A DNA stretch of 64,000 nucleotides from NCBI GenBank assembly GCA_964035795.1, contig OZ038324.1, forward strand, positions 5,705,257 to 5,769,256, read 5' to 3'. The notes below the pieces were generated by a model. That model was not told the DNA's origin, did no database searches, and saw nothing but the letters and a program-made list of their open reading frames with translations. Every line of letters begins with the position of its first letter. Positions within the stretch are counted from its first letter, which is position 1. This stretch comes from Pterobdella sp. o SKG-2022. Taxonomy: Eukaryota > Annelida > Clitellata > Hirudinida > Piscicolidae. The position numbers were made by a program, and so were the translations under genes. Positions 1-13,352 of the stretch are shown here, piece after piece.

Positions 1-332
1 CAACGGAATAATCCACCATTTTTGTTTTATCTAGTAATTCTATCTTGGTCTTCAGCAACGATTCTGTGTCGTAGAGCTGAAAGCATTTATAGAGTAAAAA
101 TATGACTCAATATTTTGAAACTTTGATAAAAATATTGAAAATATTAGTAAAGTATGTTTCTATAATAAGTGATACATATGACTGGCGATCAACAATAAGG
201 TTCTGATTTAACATATAAAATGCTATTCAACTAAAAAATTACTTTGCTTGCAGCCACAAACTCCATCAAACCAAGAACCAAATGCCGATCCAAGTAGGGA
301 GCTATCCGGCTAGTTAAATCATACTCTGCCAT
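1..332 (-). CDS. EIF3E: EIF3E, eukaryotic translation initiation factor 3 subunit E, 5' part (partial)
   Basis: The start codon is the ATG at 332-330. Exon 1 (332-243) encodes 30 residues beginning [19 protein letters not shown], which matches the highly conserved EIF3E/INT6 N-terminus (MAEYDLT.RIA..LDRHLVFPLLEF). The donor GTAATT follows at 242. Exon 2 (76 to the window edge) starts after a TTTCAG acceptor and reads [20 protein letters not shown], matching the family segment [23 protein letters not shown]. Both joins are phase 0. The product is a PCI-domain subunit of the eIF3 complex, acting in the cytoplasm in 43S recruitment. The rest of the gene (most of about 440 residues) lies left of the window. 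The gene is divergent from the reading frame at 1075. The identification is firm; the 5' UTR is not defined. Confidence 0.93.
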
Positions 333-1069
333 ATTGTGAAATGGGCGATAAAAATCTCTTGTCTACTATCGTTTCCACTACAATGAAATAAAAACAAAAT
401 TTCATTTGATATAAAATTAAACCAAAAACTTTGAAAAATGTGCAATTTTTTTTAATTGATAAACTTTTATAAAAAATACTAGAATAAAAAATGTTTTGGA
501 AAGAGTATTAATCATTAACATTGCTGACGAATAGTTTAAAAAGTTGACAGCAATGAATACAATACATGGCTTTTAGATACGCCACAACACACCTAAAATT
601 TAATATTGTTAAACTATATTGTATTATCTTTTTGGTTAAACATCTACAATGTTTAAGAATAAATTATCATTCTAGTTTGGATCCATAAGTCTTGTTAACA
701 AGATCATTCAGATTGCTTAAATACTAGTTCTATTATACTACGGTTTTAGTTTCCAAAATCTCGAATCTTAATTATGATTATATATATACACTAACTATAA
801 TAGTTTTAAGTTTAGACTAGACTTATATAACAGATTTTAATGTTGTTTCACGCCTAAATAGATTTATAACATTTTAAGACAGCATACAATTAATGATCGT
901 AGCTTATTTACTGAAAGGTTGATCTAACACGAGTTTAATCAAATAGCTCAATATTATCGTGATGTTGAAACAAAGCTGTAAGACTGAATATTAATTAAAA
1001 ATTCTAATAAACTGTAAGTTTAAATGAAATTTCTGAAGATTTTGGATAAATATTAACAAAATTTTTGAG
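333..1069. other. Divergent intergenic region between EIF3E and the 1075 reading frame
   Basis: About 740 bp of AT-rich sequence separates the EIF3E start codon (minus) from the reading frame that opens near 1070 (plus). It must hold the EIF3E promoter. It may also hold an upstream exon or the promoter of the plus-strand gene. I see no coding stretch and no clear TATA or Inr arrangement that I would defend. Confidence 0.4.
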
Positions 1070-2523
1070 AATATTTGATTGCGGAAAAGAATAAACCTGT
1101 AATAATGACAATGGATTCAGAGCCCTATGTTTTTGATGTACCCAACTCTAATAATCTACTAAGCTCTGTTCCCAATGATAAGAAAGACCTCGACAATGAA
1201 AGCGATTTTGGACAATTTATAAATGACGAAGATGATGAAGCTGCAAATGATTACTATTCTCATTATGAAAACGGATATAGGAGCAATGATTTTTTAAGCA
1301 GACAAACGCAAAGAAGAAATAAAAATATGTCTTATGCAGATGATGAATATTCAGATGACGAAGATTTTAACTACAACGCCAAGCACACAGATTTCGATGG
1401 CGAAAACTACACCATAAATGACACTTCTTACTACAACACTCAAAAAACCCCTGGCGTTTCTAATGCTGTTGACAAACTCATCAAAAACATCAAAAGATTT
1501 TTTCCTCCAAGTGAAAAAAAAAGTCGAAAGTTAGGAACACTGTCTCCCAAAAATAGTCAAATGAGATCATACTGTTTTTCTGACACAAAAATGGGAAAAA
1601 CTTACGAAAATATAATGAATGAAAGAATGGGTTTGGAAAAAGTTTCAGAAGATGATTTTGAAAAAGAAAGAAGACCGAAAAGCGTTGTGATGGCTTCTGA
1701 TGTCAAAGACGAAAATGATGATGAACCTCCTAAGCTGGAAAAAAGGAAAAAAAGTATTGCTCCTAACGGTGGATTTTTCCTCAAGCATCCTTTAGAAGGT
1801 GCAGTTTACAACAACGACATGGAAGCTGGCGATGATGTTGATGAACATCACTCGATGTTCGAAAAGAGGAAGAAGAGTGTTGCTCCAAACAGCGGCTACT
1901 TTCTCAGAAACCCAGTTGACATGGATGAAGAGGTAGAAGATGAATCTTCAGAAAAAGTTCCAGATATTCTCATCAGTGTAGAGAGCAATAGAGATACTTA
2001 TTTGGCGCCAGACAATGTTGTTTCAAAAAAATCCATTTTACGCAATAGAGACTCTAACCATACAAGCCCTAAAACTATTGATAGAGGTAGTGCTTACCAT
2101 AGCATCTTCATCAACCCTCAATCCTCTGAAATACCACAACCTGATTATGACGAAGATGAGAATTATGAAATTGATTTTGGAGAAGAAATCAAAGCAGATT
2201 TCGACGATGTTAAGGAAATTACTACATTTAACGAAGGATTCAGTCAAGATTATGAGAGCACCAAAGACCATGATAACAACCTAAACAACACCAAGAACTC
2301 ACTGCAGTTAAAGAAGGGTCTGCAGAGAACAAACATTGAACTTGACGTACCTGATGAAGCGCCAAAACCGCCACCGTTCAGAGAAGATAATATGAAAGTG
2401 TTTAGATCTAGCAATGTTCAACCTGAGCCCAAAAACAATAATATGAATTTTTTCAGCAACGCCTTCAAAAAAGTATCGTCATATATAACTATGAAAAAAG
2501 AGAAAAATTTTGTTTCAGAATAA
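1070..2523 (+). CDS. Unrecognised acidic low-complexity protein with a repeated RKKS-APN-G-FL motif
   Basis: One uninterrupted frame runs to a TAA at 2521-2523. The first ATG is at 1105 (MTMDSEPYVFDVPNS). The frame is open back to an in-frame TGA at 1066, so either translation starts at 1105 or this is a 3' exon with an acceptor at the AG before 1070. The protein is about 470-480 residues, Asp/Glu/Asn/Ser-rich, with no signal peptide or membrane segment. It contains two near copies of a basic motif, KRKKSIAPNGGFFLKHP (codons near 1738-1790) and KRKKSVAPNSGYFLRNP (near 1861-1915). A weaker third version (RRPKSVVMAS) lies just upstream. Each is followed by an acidic stretch. Such RKKS/RRPKS sites look like basophilic-kinase sites, but that is inference. 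I do not recognise a family. It converges with the minus-strand frame at 2648. Confidence 0.6.
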
Positions 2524-2647
2524 AACTGGACTATTTTTGTATTTTATTTTATTGAAGCTATTCACAACTAGCCATTTATCAAAAAATTTGGAAAATAAAA
2601 TGAAACATTAAATGTCAACTATCGAAATTTGATATACAATTCTCAAA

Positions 2648-3290
2648 CTATTTTTTCTTGAATTTAGCTTGAGTGGCTTCCCATCGCTTAGTTTCAGCCT
2701 CTACTGCTGCGATTTCAGAGAATCTCTTGAGGAATTTAGTAGGGCAGTTTTTGAGTGGGTCTTGGTAAGGGTAGTTGAGTTCTTGTTGTTGGTGCTCTTT
2801 CAAAATTTGTTCAATTTGTTTCTGTTGGCGCAAAAATTTTTGTTGTTTCAAATGTTGTTGTTTTTTGATTCTTTCATCATTCTTGGAGGGTTGTTTTTGC
2901 TCTTGTTTGTTTTGCGCTTTTGTTTTTTCACTCGGTTGTTTGACTTCTTGTTTTTTTTTGTTTTCATTTTCTAGTTTTTTAGTGTTGTCAGACTTTGTTT
3001 TTTTGACTGATTTCAGTTTAATTGAATCTTGCTTATTATCTTGCTTAACGTACAAAGCATCTGCTTCTTTACTCTGTGAAGCTGTTTCTGAAAGATTTAT
3101 CTTCAAAAACTTTGTGGTATGAACTTCTATTTCAACAGAAAAATCCCTTTCTCTAGAAGCATTCATTTTAAAGCCTACCGAACAATTTTTCTGTAAATCA
3201 CATTTTCTACAGAAGACATCAACTCTTAGCTCACCTGCATTAGTTGCTAGACGACAGTTAGATGTATTCAAAGGTGAATTCCATTTTAAG
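2648..3290 (-). CDS. Unrecognised Lys/Gln-rich protein, 3' exon
   Basis: An open frame ends at a TAG at 2650-2648. The first codon of the longest frame is TTG (3271) rather than ATG. The frame is open upstream to about 3290, where a possible acceptor (GACCGAG) precedes ILKWNSPLNTSNC. I therefore read this as the last exon of a gene whose 5' exon was not found. Order of features: an N-terminal segment with a CRKC pair (VDVFCRKCDLQKNCSVGF), then about 90 residues of Lys/Gln-rich, probably coiled, sequence (KKQEVKQPSEKTKAQNKQEQ), then a better conserved-looking tail, CPTKFLKRFSEIAAVEAETK, ending KFKKK. No family recognised. A CAG-GTGAGC / TTCTGTAG pair inside the Cys-rich part resembles splice signals, but the implied intron is only about 28 nt, so I kept the frame continuous. 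Confidence 0.5.
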
Positions 3291-3839
3291 ATCCTCGGTC
3301 AAAAAATTCATTTATCGTACTATAAAACATACCCAAATAAAGTAGTAAAGTGAATTATTTTTATCAAAAAGAGTTTGTTTAAAATTTTATTTAAAACTTT
3401 AAGAAATTAATATATTGATGAAGGAATTTCCTAAAGACAAATATAAACGTATAAACTTAATTTAGGAAGGAAATCAACTAAAAAACTCATGTATATAAAA
3501 ATGTAAGAAACATATATTAAATAATGAAAAGAATATGTGCCGAGTGGATACTATATTACGTTACAAGTACTCACTATAAATATGTGGAAAGTATATAAGT
3601 ATTGCTACAAAGTCCTAATTTTGCAGGTATTATAATGGATAAATAAAGTGAAAAATAATCGAAATGTCTGTATTCAGGGATAATTTTAACAGGTTGTCAG
3701 TTCTATATCACAAAGAAATGTTAATTATAATTGAGACGCACGCAATGCAACAATGACTCAATATTCGTACCCGAAAACCACTAACAAGAACACAACTAGC
3801 TCCAAAAAGACGAACAAAAATTGAAAGAGCGTGGAAGCT
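3291..3839. other. AT-rich spacer, no gene seen
   Basis: This lies between the Lys/Gln-rich frame (minus) and the 3' end of the p85 gene (minus). It should include the p85 3' UTR and the upstream part of the 2648 gene. I found no additional coding segment, RNA gene or repeat array. Confidence 0.3.
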
Positions 3840-4821
3840 TTACTGGTTGACAGGGTATAAAAGACATGTTGTCAACTCAGGATTGTAGATTTGAAGGGAG
3901 TGTAAGTTGTGGTGGTTGACCAGATGAGAGAGGTCGTGGTGGCTGTGGCTTTTGGAGTCAGTAAAACTGTAGTGGCCATCACATTGGTGGATCTTACAGT
4001 GCTTCACTGATCCGTTCACCCTTTTGAAGATCAAAGATATTAAATTTTAAATTTCATTTATTCAAACATATTTTAAAAAGATATTAATAAAAAAAAATCT
4101 GAAAACGAATGTAACTTACACAACAGATAGAGCATGGCCTCCAACAGAAGAAGGACGAATAAGGAAAGTGCCTGTAGGTCTGTTTTTGAGTTGGCCTTCT
4201 GCCTGTTGGAATGTGCAGTTCACATACCACAAGAAGGAATCAAAGATGGCTTGAAAGGGCTTTGTCGTGGTCTTCCAACCCGAGGTTTCTTGTGAGTCTT
4301 TAGGGAGGGTTTCATCTTCAAAATGCACGGAATGACCGGTGGATGAGTGATGGTGGCAGTGGTTGATGGAGTTTTCTTGGCTGGGGGACGATGATATTCT
4401 CTCTCGGTTTGGTGGCAATTTGTGTGCAACGTTGTGAGCAGAGGTGTTTTCACTGAAAAACTTCTTCTTGAGAATGCTTGCGTTGAGAGATATGTTGCCA
4501 GTTGGTGTTGGTGGTAGTTGGCTAGGGTGGTTGCAAGTGTTAAAATCCGCAGATTTTTTTCGAAAAGCTGAAAAATCTTCCATTTTTTTAACAAAAGGTG
4601 ATGAGGTGAGCGAAGTGGAAAGTGGTTCAAGGGTGACGGAGGTGGTTAAGGATGCGGTTTGATGTGATGATCTCCTTGTGAGAGCTTGCTTAGAGGCGTG
4701 AGAGTTGATATGAGGAGGTAAGGAGGAAGAGAATGTGGGAAATGAAGAGAAGGAGGTTGGTGTGATGGACTCAAGAAGAGCATCAAGAGATTGCTCGCTG
4801 TGGTTGTGTCTACACAGCCAC
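3840..4821 (-). CDS. p85 exons for iSH2-cSH2 linker and C-terminal SH2 domain
   Basis: Exon 4821-4120 follows a CTGCAG acceptor and opens WLCRHNHSEQ, aligning with the Trp at the end of vertebrate iSH2 (YLMWLTQKG). A Ser/His/Pro-rich linker of roughly 180 residues follows, far longer than the short vertebrate linker. The SH2 start is then FLWYVNCTFQQAEGQL, with GTFLIRPSS carrying the phosphotyrosine-binding Arg (FLIR). The exon ends ..ALSVV at GT-GTAAGT. Exon 4020-3840 continues VNGSVKHCKIHQCDGHYSF and ends LTTCLLYPVNQ-stop, matching vertebrate VVDGEVKHC...LAYPV. The join restores SVVVNGSVKHC, as in the family. The His-rich character of the linker is unusual. Confidence 0.95.
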
Positions 4822-6267
4822 CTGCAGATAGCATGAATTACTTAATATCACCTCCAAACTAACACATAAAAATATATTAAAATATTAAACCTATTATACC
4901 TAAATGAACCGACTTATAAAGAAATTGAAAACTCCATAAAAAAACAGTTACAAACTTCTTGAGGGTATTTCTCTTGTTGTTCAACTCTTGCAGTTCCACC
5001 TCGGAAGTCTTGATGAGAGTGCACAGTTGCGTCTGCACCTGGATGAGGTCATCAATCTCACCCTTCAAGTCTTTGTAGTTCTTCTCGAGCATGGTTTTCC
5101 TCAACTCCAGAATTTCCAAATTTTCTTTTACCCTTTCGAATCAACATTTGAAACATTTACTTGGTATACATAGAAAGCTTTTGAAATCAATGAGATGATC
5201 TATTATTAATAGCCTTTATCAATAATGCTCAGTAGACATTTATCTGTAATTTATGGTACTCGTTACTATTAATTTCTTTACCATTTACAACTTAAAAAAC
5301 ATTCTTGATTTATTTTCCCCATAAAGCACACTCGTAGTACGTAGAACGAATGAAAAATGAACCAAAAAAATGAAAACCCCATAAAAAAGATAGACAGATG
5401 AAAAAACAGCTGCAAAAACGGCTGATAAATCGATTCAAAAGTCCATAAATCTAAAAAGACAAAAAAGTTGAATAAACTTGTTTGATAAAACTGGGAAAAT
5501 GAAACGTTAAAATATTCAACAAACTTGGGAGAGAAGGTACCAGAAAAGAGAGATTTATGAAGAAGCGATTGGTCCTCGAGCAATACCAAAGTCTCCCTGA
5601 AGGCGTCAAGACTCAGCCTCTTCATCTTGTACAACTGTAAGTTATATTAGATTTGATAGAATATAATCATTTTTAAAATGATAATGAATAGAGTTTAAAA
5701 AAAAAAGTTAAATAATTTAATTTCAGATAAAAAAATTAAAAAACCATCAACAAAAAACAAACGACTCCACAAAAAAACTACACCTTAACAACAAGCAAAA
5801 CTAAAAAAACATACAAAAAAGTAGCCACAACCACACATACAACAAAGCATACATGCAAGTAGGTAGTGTACTGCTGTTGCATCTGCTCGAATATCTTGTA
5901 CTTGTGCAAAGACTCACTGTGTGTCTGTAATACAAAAATATCAATTAGCTTGTGAGAAGGAAATGAGAGTGATGAAATAGTACTTATAGTAGTGCTGAAT
6001 TTTATGAACTAATACTACTGGTGATGGTAGTAATACCATTTTTATTATTATTACAACTACTACTGCTACTACTACTACTGCTACTACTACTACTACTAAT
6101 AATAATAATAATAACAATAATAATAATAATAAAATCAATGACATCAATCAATATAAAGCGTGACTCACCTGTATTAGGATTGTCCTGACGTCTTCAACGC
6201 TCGCTTGATTATCAGGATAGCCCTGAAGTTATCATACAATATTTTGTATTACATAATAAAGATAGAC

Positions 6268-6322
<55 letters not shown>

Positions 6323-6323
6323 C

Positions 6324-6363
<40 letters not shown>

Positions 6364-9300
6364 AATAACTTGATGAAATTATCGCGCAATATGGTATAAA
6401 AAATAAGCTTGACACAAATAATATAAATCAATACACTAACGTTTTTTTAATTAATTTTACATTTTATCATTATTCTACCTGATCCAGTAAAACAAAAATA
6501 TTAACTATGAAAAGATAATCAAACAGAAAATCCCAATAAAAAGATAAATTGAATTGACAAACTTTATATTTGACTAATGGAAATCGATAAATTTAAAATC
6601 TGATCGAAACTGAAAAATTATATCACCTTGACAAACTGAAAAAACCTAAAAAAATTAGCACTAAAAATAAAACCAAAATACCCAAAAACAACATTCTCCA
6701 ACCTTATTAGGGTTGGCGAGAGGGTTGGTGAGTTTAACGTTGAGGGAAGGGTTGTATTGACTGAGTGAGTGTTCTTGGTGATACTCTATCAGGCTGCAGA
6801 TGGAAGGGAAGGTCAAGGGTTCGATGAAACCGTATTTGTTATCCTGCGTATGGTCGAAGCATACAATGAATGGCTTTGACGGAGAGATTATGCTATTGTG
6901 TTACAACATCGGAGGTTTATTGACAAAATATACTAGGCTTTTGTGTTAAAGTTGTTATGCTTTATGGTGGTCGTTTCAATAAAAATTCGCTGACGTTCTT
7001 ATCATGTGGTAAATAAATGCTTTATTGTAAAGTTAAGCTCAACAAAAATCATGAGTAAAAAATAGCATAAAAAGCCCCATAATTGAACAATGCTCAAATA
7101 TAGTGGTATTAAAATTTTAAGTAGCGAATAATATTAGAAGCATAAAACATTCGAGTTATATCTTTTTGAATAAATTATATTTTAAAGGAAATTGATTATT
7201 TTTTCAAAAGCCTTGGTAGCCTGGCTAGCATTTTCAAGTGCCTTACTTTGCCTTCAATTATAACAAAGCAAATTTAAGCTTTTTAGTTAATACAATAAAC
7301 AAGAAACAATGTCATAAAAACACTATTATAACAATATCAACTAAAAAATATAAGCTTAATAAAAACAGTGACGGCAAACATAATGCCATTATCATTATTC
7401 TCAGCAATACCTTATGGCATATCTTGATGTGTTTATTGAGGCCATTGGCTCTGAGTGAGAGAATGTAGTTGGTGTGGTGGGGATTGGGATGCTTCTTAGA
7501 AGAATCTCTTATGAGGAACGTACCATCCGGATGGTCGTTTATCACCTCGTTGGTCTTCTCTCTGTGTTTATGTGATGACGGGGTTGGTTGTGGTGGTGGG
7601 ATGGTTGTGGTGGTGAGTTGGTTGTAGTGATGGTTTCATGGTTATAGATTGGTTGTGTTGGTGGGTTGTATGTAGTAACGAGTTGATGATGGTGGAGTGA
7701 TTGTAGAAACAAGTTCATGATTTTGGGTTGGTGAGTTGAATGGTGGTCTTAAGTGTTTTTGCGGTGGTTTTTCGTTTGATAATCATCACACTATGAATCG
7801 ATAGGCGGATGAATAAATAAAAACATATAACTATAGCCAGATATCTAAAGATAAGAGAATTAATAAAAGATAAGTAAAAAAAATATATAAATAACCAAGA
7901 AAAAGGCTTTAGATTTGATAGATAAAGCTACTTCGGCACTCTTGCGTCATAGAAATAGAAAAGGAATAAAAGTTTATCTAATTAGGTCAACAATCAGGGT
8001 CGATAAATCGATTTTTATATCAGCCGAACTTTGAGCTAGGGCAAAAAGAATGATAACAGAGTTATAAATTAGGGTTCATACAATTTCTACTGTACCTCTA
8101 TAATTAGTTTCACCTACTATCACTACATCATATCATCATACTTGTTTCACGTCCGTTTCCATGTTAGCATAACCTAATATATTAAAAATATTAAAATTAT
8201 TAAATTTCACCTGCAAATTTCGCCCCAGTACCACTCATATTTCTCCAAATCCTCCTCTTCCTCTTCATCCTCATCGTTCTTTTCAGTCTTCTTCAAACAC
8301 CCAAAAATCTTTTCCTCAATGCGATCCTTTTTATTATTATTCTCATCATCATTACTGTGTTTTCCTTCTTTGATAGAGTCTGGCGACTTGAAAGCGCTTT
8401 CAAACTCAAACAACGTCTGATGTTCTTGCAACATATATTCATTGTCAACAATATTATTATTGTTGTTGTTGTTGTCACTTCCTTTATACTTCTTGATTTC
8501 CTTTGGAGAATGTGGCAACAAATCGGGTCTCATAGTAAGTTTGTTGAAATTATTAATTATATTATTATTATTATTGATTTTGGTATTGCTGGCACTATCG
8601 CAAAGCTTAATAGGGATGGGTTTGGTTTTCATCTTGAGTGGTAACACAGAGTTCAAATTCAAGTAAGCATCTGTAAAAAGTTTCATTGAGAAAGGGGAAA
8701 TAACAAAGTCGGAACTTGTTGATGATATGGGGAAATTGCTTTATAAGGTAGTCTTCCAAAAAACATAATTTTTCCATGTTGAGTTATTATATCATTTATA
8801 AAAAAATATAACATTGATATATACTGTCACTATAGACAAAAACACCCTGAGAAACATGAACGTATTCTGCAACGAAATCCTATTTGGGGCCACTTTATGT
8901 TCAGTCTTACTTACTAATATAAAAATAACGACTTTATGTCTATCTTATTTAATAATATAACATTGAAGCATACTACACCCGCCACCGCCACCACCCCCAC
9001 TACCACCACCACCACTACCAACCACCAACCTGCAACATCATCTTTATCATTCTCTCGAGAAGTGACTAGCAAGTTGAGCATCCTAATATGATGGGGAGTA
9101 TTAGCCACCAAATCCCTAAAGAGGTCGATATTTAATATATCATATGCAGAAATGAAAATGAGTATTATATGTTAAGTATGATTTTTAGATGAATTTGAAA
9201 ATTATAAATTGAAAGCAACGGAAAAATTTCAATATTTGACGAATTGTAAAAATAAAGAATTGCAATATGAGAAAATATTATAAATATGATATCCTATATT

Positions 9301-12300
9301 TATAATAGAAAAGCTGAATACTAGTGTTACTAAAAATACGCCCATGAATATTAATGATCAACATACTCAATCGACTCCCAGGGAGGTTTCATAACCACGT
9401 GACAAAACACGTGACTAAGTTTGTTGACGTCATTGTTTTCTTTATTCTCTTGTTGGTACTGTAGGAGAAAATGGCAGCGTTTTGCAATAAAAACAAAAAT
9501 AGCACCAAAAATAAATAAATTTTTATTATTATTATCAATAGCAACAGTAATAACAGTAATGATAAACATTAAAAAAAACAATATGAAATTTGAAAAATGA
9601 TATTAACAATAATGTAAAAAAAATAATAGCAATAATAATAATAATAAAAACTAATATGACAGACCACTCGTCGCAGGTGGTTGACGAGGAAGAGGAGGGT
9701 GGCCTTGTGGTGGTGAGGCAACTTGTTCACCAACTGACCTAGCACTTGCTGGCACAATGTATCGTCACTTATTTCTGTGGAAATTGATGGGTGGATGGAT
9801 TGAAAAGGTGGGTAGCTGGATAGCTGAAAGGATGATTGGGTGAATGGATTGGTGTACAGAGAAATATCTGGATTGATAGATGAGTAGACAGATAGATACA
9901 ATATGAAGAAGTGAAAAAAACAAAAATGGATTAGAATAAAAAGTATTTATAAATATGCAGAAAAAACATAACTCAAAAAATCAAAAAACGCTTTGAAAAT
10001 TACATAGAAGATCCAAAAACTGCGTGAAACAATGGAATGAAACAATAAAAGAGATTGATGGATATTGTAATTTGTAAATCATATGTTAAAAAAATAAAAT
10101 GGAAGCTAGGAACGATTGGTGTTGGTAAATCAATTAAAGGAACAAACTTTGTGGAAGAAGATAATCAAAAACACATTTTAAGCCGAATGAAAGGCGAGAT
10201 TTAGCGAAAAAACAAAATTCTTAATGGAAAAGCTCAATAACAACATCGTAATAATATTATAAATAAAAAAAATATTTAAAAAAATCATAAAAATAATATT
10301 AATAGTAATAATAACAAAAAAAAATAATTATAGTAACGATAGGAAAAAGACCATAAAAATTGAAAAGAAAAAATATAAATAATAAAATTTTCGTCAGTAA
10401 ACGAAACTGACTGGCTGCGTTGATAAAGACAGGGTAAAACTCCGTAGGAATAAGGGGATTTGGCAACTCGAACAGAATCCTGCGTAACACACCGCACAAA
10501 TGCAGGTCTTGGTAGTGTGACAAGGGATGCGGGAGAGGTTCTGTGGGGAAGTAGTGGGTGGTGTAGTTGGTGTGCGGTGGTTTCAGATGTGTGGTTTGCG
10601 GAGGTTTGTGAGATTTATGGTTTTTACACTCGAACTATGTTGTAAAAAAATGTCGAAAAAACTTTAAAAAATTTATTACTACAAACTAAGATAATAAAAA
10701 ATAAATAAATAAAAGAAAGAAATAAAAAAACATAAAAATTATTCAAAATCTTCAATAATGATCCTGGATAATTTGAATGACAAACCATCCTTCTGGAGTG
10801 CATGCTTCAGTGCCATGAGTTGTGGGGGCAGAAATGAGGAGTGGGTGACGTGGGCGCTATGCAGGTCACTGCCTGTGATAATGATGTGATGGTGGTGTGA
10901 TGTGATGGTGGTTGTTATGGTGGGTGGATGAGAAGTAGTGGTAAAGATGAGTGTGGTTGGAAAGTGATGGTAATGGATGTGGTTGCAGTGTTAAAAAATC
11001 GTGATGAAGATGGTAATTGGAAGACTAGTAATTAAAATGTGGTGGTATAAGAGTTTTTTTAGTTATGGTTTATATCCATGATGATAATATTTGCAAATGA
11101 ATACAGGGTTGTGTAGGGGTGAGAGTAGAGATGAGATGGCGATTTTGAGCGGTGGTACTGGTTTTTGGAAATAATGGTAATGAATGTAATGGTAGTTTAT
11201 GAGAGTCTGTAGGAATTTTTAGAGTTAAAAAAAATGTTTTATACCATGGGTGATCTCATTGAATAAAATATGCCTTGGAAGGCAGCAGTATTATTCATGA
11301 GTAAGAGATAAAAAATCTTGAAGTGGAGTGATAATACAATTAAATGCATAGAAGTTAAAAGGCGAATTTTAAGGTATTTTTTAAAGGTCTCAATGGTTTG
11401 AAGTCATTGTAGATAAGAATGATTAATGGAGAAAATTTTATTATTCTTATTATTAATCTTTAGTTTATTTTATTATTCATTTCATTATTGTTATTTTTCT
11501 TTGTTTATACATTCCCTATGATTTATATATATATTCTTTTCAATATATTAATACAGTCGCTATTTAACAGCGCTAGGATGAGATTATAAAGCTATATGAA
11601 ATCATTTTTTATAGAGATCTATTGAATTACTGACAATATTTAAATTGAAAACGGGTCATAATAAAACGATAGATAGTTGTGAGAAATAATAATGAAAGAA
11701 ATAAAGTAATAGAAAGAACAAAAATAACAAATCAATATATGTTTTAATATATAATATATAGGAAAATACACCAATGAATTATGAAAAAGTTGAATTTTTC
11801 GAAAACTTTAGTTGAATAAAAATGGATCGAAATAATGCCTCTTTTAGTGAAGTCATTTTTAAAAATAATATTATACAGAAAACAAAAAACATAACAATGA
11901 AAAAACAATAAAAAAACTAATATAAATAAAAATAATAACAAAAAAAATGAAGAAATAATTTGGATAGGAGGCATAAACAACGTCAAACTGTGGTTGACTG
12001 GCGTGGTTTTTGTGGAAACTCAAAGATTTACACATGCTTTGAAACTTATAAATAATGCATATAGATTGTTATGTTAACTACATTTCAACGTTTTCTTGAG
12101 AAAAAATTTACAGAACTTTTCATAAAAATAACTCACAAAGACTTTATAACTTTGTAAAAAATATAACAAAAACTACGGAAGATTTAGAAAAGATATTAAA
12201 AATAAGCGGAAGACGATTGAGGAAGTAAATTGCCGCTATCTATGCAAACACACGTGATATTGAAAATAAAGCACTGTCGTGTGTTTCCATTGATGATTCA

Positions 12301-13321
12301 GCATTGGTACGACTCGTATGAATAATGATAATGATCGTCGGTGATAGAAAATCGATAGACACTTGATAAAAATGCATTGAGTAGTTGTTCAGCAAAAAAA
12401 TTTTATTAGCTTGATGAAATTTACCCATATGAAAATTTTCAAGAAAAATTATTAAAAATTGTTTTAGCTGAAATTTATATAGAAAATATTTCAAATAATA
12501 AAATTCATTAAAAAAAGCAAGTTGATAAAAAAAAACATATTAAAAAACTCCTATTTTGATACCTCATACAAAAACATATAAAAACCACATAACCAGCCTT
12601 TTTCGTTAAAAAATTAAAAAAAACCCCAAATCCCACCTCTGTTTCTTCTCATATAATACAAAGGTCTAACCACGATTTGGCATTGTTTGAATATGATGTC
12701 TAACCGACCACCCTCCCCTTATATGACTCATCGATGTATAAGAAATCAATATAACCACATGACTAAAACCATTTGATAACTTAATCGCACCACTAAAACC
12801 ATTTTTAACTACTTAATCGCGCATTTTTATACAAGTCATCAATTCAACCATCAAACCACAATTTTTACATAAGGCTCCAATACAACTCCCAAATGCTACC
12901 AGAACATACCGTTATTGTTCTGTCTCTTCTCCAGCTCTTCAACCAACATCAAAACACTCTTGGGAGCTTTTTCTCCTATCTTGAATTGCTCACTCAATGG
13001 TCTGCTTAACGAGCATTCTGTGTGGAATTTTATATTCCTTATAGTGCTGCGTTGATAACAATGTGTGAATATACGTCTAATAGCTTTGTTGTTACTTATG
13101 TCTAACTGTCAGTTTGTTGGTGTCAGTCATAAAAAGTTATTGAAGCATGATGGTGAGATCAGTGGTGTTGCGATGGTTATAAATTTGTATTACAGAAGGC
13201 AATACAGCATTACAATGATTTGCTGTCATATGTTGAGTTGATATTGGTGGTGAGAAGTGAGTTGTGCAGAATTTTTGAAATTTTATCCTGTTAATATTGT
13301 TGTACAATACTGTACACATCA

Positions 13322-13352
<31 letters not shown>

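Noticed and set aside
6212..6431. Minus-strand ORFs of repeated IYLS residues
   Set aside because: Direct translation of the (GATA)n microsatellite.
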